Positions 52,286 through 62,028 of a stretch of 64,000 bases of DNA are shown here, in pieces. Position numbers and translations under genes: made by a program. How positions within the stretch are numbered: the first letter of the stretch is position 1; each line of letters starts with the position of its first letter. The DNA comes from Bacillota bacterium (lineage in GTDB: Bacteria; Bacillota; Clostridia; UBA1381; UMGS1253). Location of the stretch: contig JAKJBW010000003.1 in NCBI GenBank assembly GCA_022706785.1, forward strand, positions 52,528-116,527, in the 5' to 3' direction. The notes beneath the pieces were generated by a model, which searched no databases, was not told the DNA's origin, and was given only the letters and a program-made list of their open reading frames with translations.

Positions 52286-53221
52286 GTGCCATTGGTTACA
52301 ACAAAAGAGATGTTCCAGAAGGCCTACGATGGCGGTTACGCAATCGGCGCGTTCAATGTGAACAATATGGAGATCATCCAGGGCATCACCGAAGCGGCTA
52401 AGGAAGTTGGTGCCCCGCTTATTCTTCAGGTTTCTTCCGGAGCAAGAAAGTATGCAAACCACACATATTTGACCAAGCTTGTGGAGGCGGCTGAAATTGA
52501 AACAGGTCTTCCCATCTGCCTGCACCTGGATCATGGCGATACATTTGAGCTGTGCAAGTCGTGTATTGACGGTGGATTCACCTCGGTTATGATCGACGGC
52601 TCCCACCTGTCTTATGAGGAAAACGTTGCGGTTACCAAAAAGGTGGTAGAATATGCCCATGAGCGCGGCGTTGTTGTGGAAGGCGAGCTTGGCAGGCTTG
52701 CAGGCGTTGAAGACGATGTTAAGGTAGCGGATCATGACGCTTCCTATACCCGTCCCGAAGAGGTTATCGACTTTGTGGGCCGTACAGGCGTCGATTCGTT
52801 GGCTATCGCAATCGGTACCAGCCACGGTGCGTATAAGTTTAAGCCGGGTCAGAAGCCCCAGCTTAGATTTGACATATTAGACCAGGTGTCCGAAAAATTA
52901 CCCGGCTTTCCCATCGTGCTTCATGGCGCGTCCTCGGTAATCCCCGAATTTGTGGCCATGATCAACCAAAACGGCGGCAATATGCCCGACGCCATCGGCA
53001 TCCCCGAAGAGATGCTCCGCCAGGCGGCAAGGTCGGCTGTCTGCAAGATCAACATAGATTCCGATCTCCGTCTTGCTATGACGGGCAGTATCAGAAAATA
53101 TTTTGCCGAGCATCCGGACCACTTTGATCCAAGACAGTACTTAAGCCCTGCCAGAGCAGCGATCAAAGAGCTTGTTAAGAATAAGCTCATCAACGTATTA
53201 GGCTGCAACGGCAAGGCATAA
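52286..53221 (+). CDS. fba: class II fructose-1,6-bisphosphate aldolase
   Basis: Zinc-dependent aldolase of glycolysis, cleaving fructose-1,6-bisphosphate to DHAP and glyceraldehyde-3-phosphate. The 311-aa product has GAFNVNNMEIIQGI, the metal/catalytic block HLDHGD (about 80-85), SVMIDGSHLSYEENV, VVVEGELGRLAG, AIGTSHGAYKF and VLHGASSV. GTG start after AAGGAGTGATTTATA. Tagatose-bisphosphate aldolase is a less likely alternative. A strong terminator follows. Confidence 0.95.
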   Translation: MPLVTTKEMFQKAYDGGYAIGAFNVNNMEIIQGITEAAKEVGAPLILQVSSGARKYANHTYLTKLVEAAEIETGLPICLHLDHGDTFELCKSCIDGGFTSVMIDGSHLSYEENVAVTKKVVEYAHERGVVVEGELGRLAGVEDDVKVADHDASYTRPEEVIDFVGRTGVDSLAIAIGTSHGAYKFKPGQKPQLRFDILDQVSEKLPGFPIVLHGASSVIPEFVAMINQNGGNMPDAIGIPEEMLRQAARSAVCKINIDSDLRLAMTGSIRKYFAEHPDHFDPRQYLSPARAAIKELVKNKLINVLGCNGKA

Positions 53222-53251
53222 GGCAAGCAAAGATACTTTTTCACAAAAAAT

Positions 53252-53286
53252 AAGAGCTATGTGCGCATCTGCGTACATAGCTCTTT
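53252..53286 (+). terminator. terminator after fba
   Basis: AAGAGCTATGT pairs with ACATAGCTCTT with a GCGC/GCG inner part, ending in TTTT. Confidence 0.88.
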
Positions 53287-53336
53287 TGGTATGTATAAAA
53301 TAGTTCGTTTAATTTCCTGTGTCGTAACAGCTGTAA

Positions 53337-53939
53337 TCAGAAGACAAATATGCCGATGATGCCGGAGCCTATGATCAGATAGATGGGGTGGAGCTTTGTC
53401 TTTGCCAGGATGAAAAATGCGGCGGCAAACAGGACAAGGCTCTTGAGCTCCGCGATATGGTGACCGGCCAGCATGAAATTGGCGCCGGTTTTGATCAGCG
53501 TATCCAGATGTGCAAAAAAGATACCGTTGGTCAGCGCAAGCTTGGCGGCCGCGTAGAGCACAATGCCGGCGATCGCCGGCCGGAGGCCGTAAAGCGCTGA
53601 CTGAACGTGCTTGTTTTTATAGACATTGAAAAAGAACATTGCCACCAATATGACAATGATTGCGCAAGGCAGGGCGATACCCATGAACGCGGGCAGTATG
53701 CCCCATGCGCCCATGTTGTGAAGCTTGGAAACACAGTAACCCAGTCCCACCGCGGCATTGACAGCGACAGGCCCGGGCGACATGCCCGCTATCGCCACGA
53801 TATCCGTTACCATTGACGGGTCAATAAGGCCGTTTTTTTCAAGCTCCTGCATCATGATAGGAATCATCACATATCCGCCGCCGAACGAGAAGGCGGAAAG
53901 CTTCATGAACATCAAAAACAGCTTGACCATTATATCCAT
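53337..53939 (-). CDS. chrA: chromate transporter family protein (short CHR), second subunit
   Basis: CHR proteins export chromate and are thought to handle related oxyanions such as sulfate. Short CHR proteins work as pairs. The 200-aa product has FSFGGGYVMIPIMMQEL near the N terminus, GMSPGPVAVNAAVGLGY and about six membrane segments. The start overlaps the previous chr gene by one base. Third gene of the sulfatase-chr-chr operon. Confidence 0.9.
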   Translation of the reverse strand: MDIMVKLFLMFMKLSAFSFGGGYVMIPIMMQELEKNGLIDPSMVTDIVAIAGMSPGPVAVNAAVGLGYCVSKLHNMGAWGILPAFMGIALPCAIIVILVAMFFFNVYKNKHVQSALYGLRPAIAGIVLYAAAKLALTNGIFFAHLDTLIKTGANFMLAGHHIAELKSLVLFAAAFFILAKTKLHPIYLIIGSGIIGIFVF

Positions 53940-54514
53940 TACAGCTGTCCGCCCCTTTCGTCATCCGAAATTTTCTTTGACTTGCGTCTGACCATCTTTG
54001 TCACTATTCCTGCCACCACTGCGGCAATGATCACCGGAATGGGCGGTACAACAAACACCAGGCAGGCCACAAAGGCGCATACAAAGATGATGACCGTCAC
54101 AAAGTCCTTGATGCCGGACTTGGCGATTTTATACGCCGCATAAACAATCAGGGCGATGATGGCCGGACGTATGCCGTTAAAAGCGTTTTGGACAGCGGTA
54201 TTGTCCTTGAAATGCACATAAGAGGCAATGAGCGCAAAGACAATAAGCACCGACGGGACCAGATTGCCCAAAAGAGCCGCGACAGCCCCCCAGATTCCGC
54301 CGATGCTGTAGCCTACGAAGGTGGAGGCGTTGAGCGCAATGGCGCCGGGCAAGGCTTCGGAAACAGAAAATATATCGTAGAGCTTTTCGCGTTCGATCCA
54401 TTTTTTTGTTGTGCACACATCCCGTTCAATAAGCGGGATCATCGCATATCCGCCGCCGAAGCTGAACGCGCCCAGCCTTAAAAAAGTCAAAAATATCTCA
54501 ATATAAAGCTTCAT
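53939..54514 (-). CDS. chrA: chromate transporter family protein (short CHR), first subunit
   Basis: The 191-aa product has the same signature (FSFGGGYAMIPLIERDV, SEALPGAIALNASTFVGY) as its neighbour and a similar set of membrane segments. ATG overlaps the sulfatase stop by 4 bp (ATGA), so expression is coupled to the sulfatase. The two short CHR subunits together equal one full-length ChrA. Confidence 0.9.
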   Translation of the reverse strand: MKLYIEIFLTFLRLGAFSFGGGYAMIPLIERDVCTTKKWIEREKLYDIFSVSEALPGAIALNASTFVGYSIGGIWGAVAALLGNLVPSVLIVFALIASYVHFKDNTAVQNAFNGIRPAIIALIVYAAYKIAKSGIKDFVTVIIFVCAFVACLVFVVPPIPVIIAAVVAGIVTKMVRRKSKKISDDERGGQL

Positions 54515-55866
54515 TTGTTTCTTCGCTCCTCCAAAACCTTGATTAACGGATCGGGAATGACATTTCCCTTACTCTGCTGAGCCGCTATCCATTCCTGCAT
54601 CATCCCGTAGCAGGCGCGGACTGTTTCGGGATTATCCTGCGCAATATTCCTTGTTTGGTAGGGGTCTTCGCTGATTTTGTACAGCGCTACAGGGTCCATA
54701 TCGTATCCGTTGTCGTCGTATGTATGGATCATTAAATAATCTTTTGTACGCACTGCCCGCTGTACAGTATAAAGGGCATGATCCCATACAAGGTACTCCC
54801 GCTCAAGCCCCGGCTTGCCTTCCAGATGATTCTTAAACGATTCGCCATCCCAGTCCTCGGGTATTTGAAACCCGAGTATATCACAAACTGTAGGAGCAAA
54901 GTCTACATTATAAAGCAACGAATTGCACTTTTGTCCTTCCAGTGCTATCCCGGGCCATTTTACAATCAAAGGCACGCGATGGATGCATTCATCCGCGCAG
55001 ACATGGTCGGTGTAGACGCCATGCTCTCCAAAAGCATCCCCGTGGTCGGCCGAAATGATTATGGCAGTATCTTCATAAAGGTTGTTTTCTTTAAGAAAAT
55101 CAATAATAATGCCGATGTGATGGTCGACATACGCGATACAGGCATCATACGCGGTTATTGTTCTTTCATAATCCTGTCTGTTTGCGATGCGTTCGGGCAT
55201 CAGCGGCGGAACGGTGTGCCATGCCTGGTACAGATGGTTCGGTGTAAACGGCGCCTCCATCTTCATGTGTTCATCAAGCGTTTCCTGATCCGGCCATGGG
55301 CAGGGAACCGGCGAGTCTTTGAACCGATCCGCCCAGCTTGGGTCTATATTATAAAGCCGATGCGTATCCCAGTAATTGATATGCAGATAATAGTTGTCTC
55401 TGTCAACATTGTTTTTCAGCCAACGCAGAGCCGCTTCGTTCACTTCTTCCGATGTTTCGGTGCCGCGCTTCAGGTTCGGGGTAATATACTCATTCCAGCC
55501 GGCCATAAAATAATAGGAACAGTGACGGTCGGCGAAATTGGAAATACAGAAGGTATCAAAGTTATTTCGTCTCAGATGCCTGGGGAAAAATTCATTACCC
55601 TCCTGAGGCCCGGCATAGGCCGTCTTCCGAAATTTAAAGTCCGACCCCGCGCCTACGTTGGATACGACCCCATTGCGAATCCCGAACCGTCCTGATACAA
55701 GAGCGGTTCTCGACGGCAGGCACGGCGAGCTGGCGCAATAGTAATTTTCAAAACATGTCCCTTTCGCCGCGACCGCGTCTATGTTAGGTGATGTGGGGCG
55801 GCTGTACCCGTAGCAGCCTAAGTGGTCAGGCCTGAGACAGTCGATGTCAAAGTAGATGATTCTCAA
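54511..55866 (-). CDS. type I sulfatase, cytosolic
   Basis: The 451-aa product starts RIIYFDIDCLRPDHLGCYGY, has the canonical formylglycine motif C49-L-P-S-R (SPCLPSRTALVSGR) and SADHGDAFGEHG. No signal peptide. TTG start with an excellent site (AAAGGAGGAGATCAAA). It is not closely related to the two tandem sulfatases, so it probably acts on another sulfated substrate. It is the first gene of the sulfatase-chr-chr operon. Confidence 0.92.
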   Translation of the reverse strand: MRIIYFDIDCLRPDHLGCYGYSRPTSPNIDAVAAKGTCFENYYCASSPCLPSRTALVSGRFGIRNGVVSNVGAGSDFKFRKTAYAGPQEGNEFFPRHLRRNNFDTFCISNFADRHCSYYFMAGWNEYITPNLKRGTETSEEVNEAALRWLKNNVDRDNYYLHINYWDTHRLYNIDPSWADRFKDSPVPCPWPDQETLDEHMKMEAPFTPNHLYQAWHTVPPLMPERIANRQDYERTITAYDACIAYVDHHIGIIIDFLKENNLYEDTAIIISADHGDAFGEHGVYTDHVCADECIHRVPLIVKWPGIALEGQKCNSLLYNVDFAPTVCDILGFQIPEDWDGESFKNHLEGKPGLEREYLVWDHALYTVQRAVRTKDYLMIHTYDDNGYDMDPVALYKISEDPYQTRNIAQDNPETVRACYGMMQEWIAAQQSKGNVIPDPLIKVLEERRNK

Positions 55867-56087
55867 TTTGATCTCCTCCTTTTTCCGTATCTGTTTCTAT
55901 ATTAATATTAAGAATTATATTTTTTATCTTAGCGCAGACATTCAAAAGCAAGATATCTGTCTTGGTTAAGTGCCGCCCTGATAAACACTATAATTCTGCC
56001 ATGAGCCTGCCAAGAAACACGCTGGCAAGCCGGCCGGGCCGCAGTTATACGGCGCAAGCACCATCTATTTTATCACCGATAATGAAA
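55867..56087. other. intergenic region without gene
   Basis: Between the sulfatase start and the pgi terminator. It should hold the sulfatase promoter (AT-rich part 55880-55960) but no confident -35/-10 pair was found. A TGCCA/TGGCA inverted repeat and a G+C-rich palindrome near 56010-56045 are visible. No ORF is supported. Confidence 0.5.
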
Positions 56088-56125
56088 TAAAGCAAGGGAA
56101 AACCAAAGGCTCCCCTGCTTTTTAT
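56088..56125 (-). terminator. terminator after pgi
   Basis: On the minus strand AAAGCAGGGGA pairs with TCCCTTGCTTT around a 12-nt loop, then ATTT. The plus strand also shows a T-run, so it could work both ways. Confidence 0.65.
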
Positions 56126-56167
56126 TTGGCTAAAGCTCTTAAAATAAAGCTAAATCAATGACGGACT

Positions 56168-57520
56168 CTAATCCTCAAGGCGCGCCAGCAATGCATCCTT
56201 TTCGGATTCAAAGCCGGGCTTGCCCAAAAGCGCAAACATGTTTTTCTTATACGCTTCCACACCGGGCTGATCAAACGGATTGACGCCCAGCAGATATCCG
56301 CTTATCCCGCACGATTTCTCAAAGAAATAGATCAGCTTTCCCATATTGTATTCATTAAGGCGCGGGATCCCGATGACAAAATTGGGCACACCGCCGTCGG
56401 TATGCGCTAAAATGGTGCCCTCGAACGCCTTGCGGTTAACAAAATTCACTGTGGAATCCGCAAGGAAATTCAAATCGTCAACATTTTCGGGATCGGACTT
56501 GATGGTGATGTCATGGCGTGGATTTTCAACGCATAGAACCGTTTCAAACAAGATCCGCTGTCCGTCCTGAATATACTGCCCCATAGAATGCAGATCGGTT
56601 GAAAAATCGGCCGAGGCGGGGAAGATGCCCTTCTGATCCTTGCCTTCGCTTTCGCCGAAAAGCTGCTTAAACCATTCCGAAAAATAGTGCAGGGAAGGCT
56701 CATAGTTGATGATCATCTCAATGCTTTTACCCTTGCGGTATAAAATGTTGCGTACAGCCGCGTATTGATAGCATATGTTTTCATTAACGTGAGCAGACAA
56801 ATATTCATCATAGCCGTCTGCCGCGCCCTGCATAAGCGCGCTGATATCGGCGCCGCTCACCGCAATGGGAAGCAGTCCGACAGCGGTCAGAACCGAAAAA
56901 CGCCCGCCCACATTGTCGGGAATCACAAAGGTCTGATACCCTTCCTCATCGCAGAGCCTTTTGAGCACCCCCTGCTCCTTATCGGTGGTGGCATAAATGC
57001 GTTCCTTGGCGCCCTGCCTGCCGTATTTGCGCTCCATTTTGTCTTTTAAAACCCGGAATGTGACTGCTGGTTCAGTAGTAATGCCAGATTTGGAAATAAT
57101 ATTGATGGAGAAATCGCGGTCGCCTATCACATCCAGCAGGTCGCACAGGTAAGTGGAGCTGATGGAGTTGCCTGCAAAATAAATCTCAGGCGTTTTGCGC
57201 ACTGACTTACCCACGATATTGTAAAAGCTGTGGCGCAGGGCATGGATAACGGCGCGTGAGCCCAAATATGAACCGCCGATACCGATAACGATAAACACCT
57301 CGGAGTCGTTTTGTATTTTTCTTGCGGCCTTTTCTATGCGCGCAAACTCTTCTTTATCATAGCTTTTCGGCAGATCAAGCCAGCCTAAAAAGTCGCTACC
57401 CGCACCGGTGCCGTTATGCAGCGCCTCATGACACAACTGTATCTGGCCTTCAAGATAACCCACCTCATCGGGAGAGATAAAATTTTTGGCTTTTGAGTAA
57501 TTAAACGTAAGCTTATCCAT
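56168..57520 (-). CDS. pgi: glucose-6-phosphate isomerase
   Basis: It interconverts glucose-6-phosphate and fructose-6-phosphate. The 450-aa product has [44 protein letters not shown] and [16 protein letters not shown] with the catalytic Lys. ATG at 57520 follows GGAAAGGAAGG; an ATG 18 bp earlier precedes this site. This is the shorter Firmicutes type. Single-gene unit with promoter and terminator. Confidence 0.96.
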   Translation of the reverse strand: MDKLTFNYSKAKNFISPDEVGYLEGQIQLCHEALHNGTGAGSDFLGWLDLPKSYDKEEFARIEKAARKIQNDSEVFIVIGIGGSYLGSRAVIHALRHSFYNIVGKSVRKTPEIYFAGNSISSTYLCDLLDVIGDRDFSINIISKSGITTEPAVTFRVLKDKMERKYGRQGAKERIYATTDKEQGVLKRLCDEEGYQTFVIPDNVGGRFSVLTAVGLLPIAVSGADISALMQGAADGYDEYLSAHVNENICYQYAAVRNILYRKGKSIEMIINYEPSLHYFSEWFKQLFGESEGKDQKGIFPASADFSTDLHSMGQYIQDGQRILFETVLCVENPRHDITIKSDPENVDDLNFLADSTVNFVNRKAFEGTILAHTDGGVPNFVIGIPRLNEYNMGKLIYFFEKSCGISGYLLGVNPFDQPGVEAYKKNMFALLGKPGFESEKDALLARLED

Positions 57521-57555
57521 TCTGGCCTTCCTTTCCATCGTGAAATTCCGACCCT

Positions 57556-57585
57556 ATTTTACCGCAATAGTGCTGTTTGTGCAAG
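57556..57585 (-). promoter_or_regulatory. pgi promoter
   Basis: On the minus strand TTGCAC (57580-57585), 17-18 bp, TAAAAT (57556-57561), about 36 bp before the pgi ATG. Confidence 0.65.
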
Positions 57586-57701
57586 AAAATTTTTAATAAC
57601 TGCTGTATTATATAGATTCAGCAAAAACTATGAATAGTTTTGTTGCAATTTTTTGCAGGGAACGTACATAGAGCTGTTTGAGGGGATGCCCTAAACAAAG
57701 C

Positions 57702-58340
57702 CTAAATCCCCCACAGCTTTACCACTACCCTTCCGGGCACCACGCCGGCTTCTATTTTGACAGGCTGGGACGCGGTATTGCGAAACCGGAAATCCATTTC
57801 TCCGTAAGAGACAGTGGCGTCATCGCCCAGCTTGACATAATCGACCTTGCGCTTATGCTGATGACGCTCGACTATTTCCATGCCGGCTTTGCGGGCGGTA
57901 TTGAACAGGGTAGAGCTTATCTGACACACACCGCCACCGACGGCCTCTGTCTTTTTGGTGCCCTCAAATACATGTCCCATTTGAAAGCCGCGCTCCTGGG
58001 TGCGCGGGCCTACCGTGCCGTTGAAGGAGAAAACCTCTCCCGGCTGAATAACTTTGCCATTTATCGCGCTGCATGCCAGTCGCAGATTTTTAACGCGGGA
58101 TTCCGTATTATCAACAATTCTGGTCGAAAATTCTCCCAGCAATACAGGGCCGCGGGCTTGCGTTTCCTGAGGAGCGGGAGTCTGGGCTGACTGATCCGGA
58201 ACGGACGGAGTCTGCTCAAGGCTTTGGGGAACGGCTATTTGATCATTTTGGGTCCCTGAATCAGGCAAATTATTTGCACAGCCGCACACAGCCGTCATAC
58301 AAATCAGTATAAAAAGAAACATGGCAAATCTAAAACGCAT
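57702..58340 (-). CDS. VanW family lipoprotein
   Basis: VanW-domain proteins are widespread in Clostridia and often cell-surface; their biochemical role is unknown. The 212-aa product has a lipoprotein signal (RFRFAMFLFILICMTAVCGC, Cys about 20), a Pro/Gln/Thr-rich linker (about 25-65), and the VanW domain with INGKVIQPGEVFSFNGTVG, GGGVCQISSTLFN and DFRFRNTA. ATG at 58340 follows AAAGGGAG. The region 58341-58544 upstream holds its promoter but no gene. Confidence 0.9.
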   Translation of the reverse strand: MRFRFAMFLFILICMTAVCGCANNLPDSGTQNDQIAVPQSLEQTPSVPDQSAQTPAPQETQARGPVLLGEFSTRIVDNTESRVKNLRLACSAINGKVIQPGEVFSFNGTVGPRTQERGFQMGHVFEGTKKTEAVGGGVCQISSTLFNTARKAGMEIVERHQHKRKVDYVKLGDDATVSYGEMDFRFRNTASQPVKIEAGVVPGRVVVKLWGI

Positions 58341-58544
58341 CGGCAGATCTCTCCCTTTCAAAATACGCATTCTGTTTATTAAATTTAGTATGGACTGTAT
58401 TCGCAAAACCATGCGTAAAATCGGAATGAAAAAGACATTCTTGCCGAAAACAGCTGCCCGAAAATCACATTTCCTGCTTTATGTAACTTTTTTACAATTG
58501 TTGCGTGTTGTTTTGGATAGGATATCTTTTCAAATCGGATTTTT

Positions 58545-58656
58545 TCTGATATAATAAATGCAATCAAGGGAATAAACCCTTTCGGGTTTATTTAACATGC
58601 ATTTATTGTATCGGTGTGTAGCAAGCCGACTACGGCTTGCACTGTTGATATAATAA
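58545..58656 (+). repeat. 99-nt repeat, second locus
   Basis: Boxes TGATATAATAA start an exact 99-nt unit (58545 to 58643) and the next box (58644-58656). The unit is close to unit 2 at 5828-5926, with the same nested palindromes (AATAAATGCA/TGCATTTATT and AATAAACCC/GGGTTTATT). A weaker third copy seems to continue to about 58715. Located in the gap between the divergent vanW and cupin-regulator genes. Confidence 0.85.
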
Positions 58657-58718
58657 ATAAATTAAAGGTATAAAGTCCCGTTGGATTGATTTCGGGCTGC
58701 GCATATGATTTAATTATT

Positions 58719-58746
58719 TTTACAGCAATTTTGCAAACACTATAAT
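58719..58746 (+). promoter_or_regulatory. promoter of the cupin regulator
   Basis: TTTACA (58719-58724), 16 bp, TATAAT (58741-58746), 38 bp before the ATG at 58785. Confidence 0.6.
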
Positions 58747-58784
58747 GGCAGTATCATATTTATTTTGAGGGGAGATGCTTTTCT

Positions 58785-59339
58785 ATGCTGGAGCAGGTCA
58801 AACAGATCGCTGAAAGGCTGAAGGGAATAAGAGATATTCAGGGCTCATCCGCATCGGAACTCGCCGAGGGCTGCGGCATATCCACAGAATTGTACGAGCG
58901 CTATGAGAGCGGCGAGGCCGATATCCCGGTGAGCTTCCTATACGAGGTAGCCAATAAGTTCGGCATTGAGCTGACGGAGCTTTTGTCGGGCGACGCGCCC
59001 AAGCTGAAGGTATATCAGCTTGTCAGGGATGGGCAGGGGCTGGACGTGGAGCGCAGGAAGCAGTTTAAATATCAGAGCCTTGCGTTCAATTTCCAGCATA
59101 AAAAAGCGGAGATATTTACTGTCCAAATTCCGCCGTCATCATCGCAGGCGGAGCCTGATCTGAACACGCATTCCGGCCACGAGTTTGATTATGTGCTGGA
59201 AGGTACGATGAAGCTTTTTATAGACGGCAAAGAGCTGCTTTTGAATGCAGGCGACTCATTGTATTTTGACGCTTCCTATGCCCATGGTATGCAGGCTGTG
59301 GGCGGCAGCGCAAAGTTTTTGGCCATTATTTTCAAATAA
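58785..59339 (+). CDS. XRE-cupin transcriptional regulator
   Basis: The 184-aa product has an N-terminal helix-turn-helix (about 8-65; SASELAEGCGISTELYERYESGEA) and a C-terminal cupin domain (about 105-184; HSGHEFDYVLEGTMKLFIDG, DASYAHGMQAVG) that would bind a small ligand. It is placed 77 bp before an acyl-CoA synthetase, a recurrent pair in Clostridia, and probably controls it. RBS GAGGGGAG. Confidence 0.92.
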   Translation: MLEQVKQIAERLKGIRDIQGSSASELAEGCGISTELYERYESGEADIPVSFLYEVANKFGIELTELLSGDAPKLKVYQLVRDGQGLDVERRKQFKYQSLAFNFQHKKAEIFTVQIPPSSSQAEPDLNTHSGHEFDYVLEGTMKLFIDGKELLLNAGDSLYFDASYAHGMQAVGGSAKFLAIIFK

Positions 59340-59416
59340 GGCGCAAAGGCTTGGACAGCATAAAGCAATGCCCTGTGCTGGGTTAAAAAAGAATCAATTG
59401 TGAGGAGAAGATTAAC

Positions 59417-61096
59417 GTGGATTTGATCAACAAATATGCAAGGACAGATTTTGAATCGTGCGCAGACTTTTTTGAGAACTTCAAAATAGACGTACCGGAC
59501 AACTTTAATTTCGCCTATGATGTTATTGATGAGCTGGCGGCAAAATCACCGCATAAAAACGCGCTCGTATGGTGCAATGACGAGGACGAGGAGAGGACAT
59601 TCACTTTTGCCGAAATGAAGAAATACTCCGATATGTCCGCCAATTTCCTGCTTGAGCAGGGGCTTAAAAAGGGCGATAAGGTCATGCTGATACTAAAGCG
59701 GCATTATGAATTCTGGTGGCTGACGCTGGCGCTTCACAAGCTGGGCATTGTATGCATTCCGGCAACGCATCTGCTGACTGAAAAGGATATTGTCTACCGT
59801 GTAGACGCTGCCGACATCAAAATGATAATAGCCACTGCGGGCGGCAGTGCGCTTTTAGACAGCATTGACGCGGCACAGAAGAAAGCGCCTGCGCTAAAAA
59901 ACAAGGTGTTTGTTGACCGCAGCGGCAGGACGGCTCGCGACGGCTGGGTTGACTTTCACAAAGTAATGGAAAATACGTCCGACAAATTTTTGCGGCCCGC
60001 AGGCGAAGCAGCGACAAAAAATAGTGATATCATGCTGCTTTATTTCACAAGCGGCACTTCGGGCATGCCCAAAATGGTCATCCACGACTTTACATATCCG
60101 CTTGGACATATCACTACCGCAAAGTTCTGGCAGAATATAAGCCCTGGCGGGCTTCACTTCACCGTTTCCGACACGGGCTGGGCCAAAACGGCATGGGGGA
60201 AGCTTTATGGTCAGTGGCTCTGTGAGGCGGCTATTTTTGTGTATGATTACTCCGACAAATTTCAGCCGGTGGACCTTTTGCATATGATCCAGAAATACAG
60301 GATCAACACCTTTTGTGCGCCGCCAACCATCTATAGGTTTTTCATCAAGGAGGATCTTTCGCGGTTTGATTTGTCCTGCCTTGACTATGCATGTATCGCC
60401 GGTGAGCCGCTAAACCCTGAAATATATAACCAGTTTCTTGCGACCACCGGTTTGAAGCTTGTGGAGGGCTTCGGTCAGACAGAGCTTACCGTGACGGTGT
60501 GCTGCAATAAGTATATGGAGCCGCGGCCGGGATCTATGGGCAAGCCTATGCCCCATATGCGCGTGGATATTGTCGACGAAAAAGGTGTTTCATGCCCGCC
60601 CGGAAAAGAGGGGCAGATTGTGGTTTACGCGGACCGCGACTGTCCGCCGGTAGGCATGTTTATGGGCTACTATCACGATGACGATCTGACATACAGTGTT
60701 TGGCACGACGGCGTTTACTATACAGGCGATATGGCGTGGCGGGATGAGGACGATTATTATTGGTTTGTGGGCAGGGCTGACGATGTCATAAAAAGCTCTG
60801 GCTACAGGATAGGGCCGTTTGAGGTGGAAAGCGCGCTCATTGAGCATCCCGCAGTGCTGGAAACGGCTATTACCGCTGTGCCGGATGAGCTGCGCGGCCA
60901 GGTGGTAAAGGCTACAGTGGTGCTTGCCAAGGGCTATACGCCGAGTGAGGAACTTAAAAAGGAGCTGCAGGATCATGTCAAAAGAACGACAGCGCCGTAC
61001 AAGTATCCGCGCATCATTGAATTTGTAAGCGAGCTTCCAAAGACTATCAGCGGCAAAATCCGCCGTGTGCAGATACGTGAGGAAGATAAGAAATAA
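59417..61096 (+). CDS. AMP-dependent acyl-CoA synthetase
   Basis: ANL superfamily enzyme that activates a carboxylic acid via an acyl-AMP to acyl-CoA. The 559-aa product has the AMP-binding motif [16 protein letters not shown] (about 212), [10 protein letters not shown] (about 352), [34 protein letters not shown] in two blocks, and the C-terminal catalytic Lys in [10 protein letters not shown]. Likely substrates are short or medium-chain acids (the closest type is acetyl/medium-chain acyl-CoA ligase), but this cannot be fixed from sequence. Downstream partner of the cupin regulator. Confidence 0.93.
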   Translation: MDLINKYARTDFESCADFFENFKIDVPDNFNFAYDVIDELAAKSPHKNALVWCNDEDEERTFTFAEMKKYSDMSANFLLEQGLKKGDKVMLILKRHYEFWWLTLALHKLGIVCIPATHLLTEKDIVYRVDAADIKMIIATAGGSALLDSIDAAQKKAPALKNKVFVDRSGRTARDGWVDFHKVMENTSDKFLRPAGEAATKNSDIMLLYFTSGTSGMPKMVIHDFTYPLGHITTAKFWQNISPGGLHFTVSDTGWAKTAWGKLYGQWLCEAAIFVYDYSDKFQPVDLLHMIQKYRINTFCAPPTIYRFFIKEDLSRFDLSCLDYACIAGEPLNPEIYNQFLATTGLKLVEGFGQTELTVTVCCNKYMEPRPGSMGKPMPHMRVDIVDEKGVSCPPGKEGQIVVYADRDCPPVGMFMGYYHDDDLTYSVWHDGVYYTGDMAWRDEDDYYWFVGRADDVIKSSGYRIGPFEVESALIEHPAVLETAITAVPDELRGQVVKATVVLAKGYTPSEELKKELQDHVKRTTAPYKYPRIIEFVSELPKTISGKIRRVQIREEDKK

Positions 61097-61160
61097 CCTG
61101 ATCTTGTCGGGTGGCTATCGTTGTGCAGGCCTGGAAGGCATATATGGCTGCAAATATTTA

Positions 61161-61316
61161 TACTATTTCGCGTTCAAAGCTAAGAATAAAATGTCGTTGG
61201 ATTTTTTGTGCACAGCGCGGTGAAGGACGCAGCTTTGCTGGCGCAAGGCAAGGACGACAACAAAACTGTGGGCAAAAAGACACGGCAGATATTGCTGTTT
61301 TGGGCGCGAAATAGTA
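61161..61316 (+). repeat. dispersed palindromic element, copy C (156 bp)
   Basis: 12-bp perfect terminal inverted repeats TACTATTTCGCG (61161-61172) and CGCGAAATAGTA (61305-61316). The core from 61200 begins GATTTTTTGTGC, includes GAAGGACGCAGC with a GCAGC/GCTG hairpin, GGACGACAACAAAACTG and GGCAAAAAGACAC. It follows the acyl-CoA synthetase and holds no gene. Confidence 0.75.
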
Positions 61317-61413
61317 TTAGATGCGCATATTGTATAAATGAGCAAGAATGGCAGCGACAGAAGAATTATTGATCTGATGAAATAATAATAATTGGGGTTG
61401 GTCTATGCAAAAT

Positions 61414-61443
61414 GCCGCCGGCGTAAAGCCCGGCGGCGTTTTT
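61414..61443 (+). terminator. strong hairpin terminator
   Basis: GCCGCCGG (61414-61421) pairs with CCGGCGGC (61430-61437), then GTTTTTG. Probable terminator of the regulator-acyl-CoA synthetase unit, 320 bp after its stop. Confidence 0.8.
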
Positions 61444-61528
61444 GTAACTTAAAAGCCGTTGTATGGGCAGGGATTTTAAGACAAGAAGTACCATGAAAAG
61501 ATCGTGCCGACTGACATTTTGCCGGCGC

Positions 61529-61783
61529 CTAATCTATGTATGGGAAACGAATATCAGTTATGCCAAGAATATAGTCCACGCTTGTGTTATAATAATCCGC
61601 CAGCTTTATCAGCATGGGGGTGGATATCTGCGTTCTTCCGTTCTCATAATCCGAGTATGTGCTCTGTTCCACACCGAGCACATCCGCAAGCGTCTGCTGT
61701 ACTATACCGGCTTCGGCCCGCAAAGACCTCAGCCGCATGCAGACCTCCTTTACATATTTATCAGACTGCTCAAGATAAATCAT
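61529..61783 (-). CDS. small XRE-family regulator (84 aa)
   Basis: A Cro/CI-type helix-turn-helix protein: MRLRSLRAEAGIVQQTLADVLGVEQSTYSDYENGRT (two blocks) followed by PMLIKLADYYNTSVDYILGIT, covering most of the protein with a 15-aa N-terminal extension. ATG after GAGGTGAAATACTGA. It stands alone, so targets are unknown; phage-like and host regulators of this kind cannot be told apart. Confidence 0.85.
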   Translation of the reverse strand: MIYLEQSDKYVKEVCMRLRSLRAEAGIVQQTLADVLGVEQSTYSDYENGRTQISTPMLIKLADYYNTSVDYILGITDIRFPYID

Positions 61784-62028
61784 TTCAGTATTTCACCTCT
61801 TTGCTAAAGATGTCAGGTTTGTTTAAGGAAGCATTTTGTATCAGGAAATATCGGCTTTACACAAAGCTGGCACAGCCGAAAATGTTGTAGCATTGCTTTT
61901 TTATTGCATTTCTGATAAGATTAATCAACGGGGACTACAGCGTTTTTGCACACTTGTGTGTTCTTCCGTATATCAGCGCCGTCATATTTTGTGACAGTCC
62001 TTTAAATGGGCGGAAAGGAGGGATATCC

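Noticed and set aside
54778..55695. Long plus-strand open frame (305 codons) opposite the sulfatase at 54511-55866
   Set aside because: The opposite strand encodes a full sulfatase with all motifs; the plus-strand translation has no family features or RBS, so it is a shadow frame.
61100..61530. tRNA or small RNA gene in the gap after the acyl-CoA synthetase
   Set aside because: No cloverleaf or tRNA-like TTCGANNC arm in place; the structure is explained by element copy C and a terminator.
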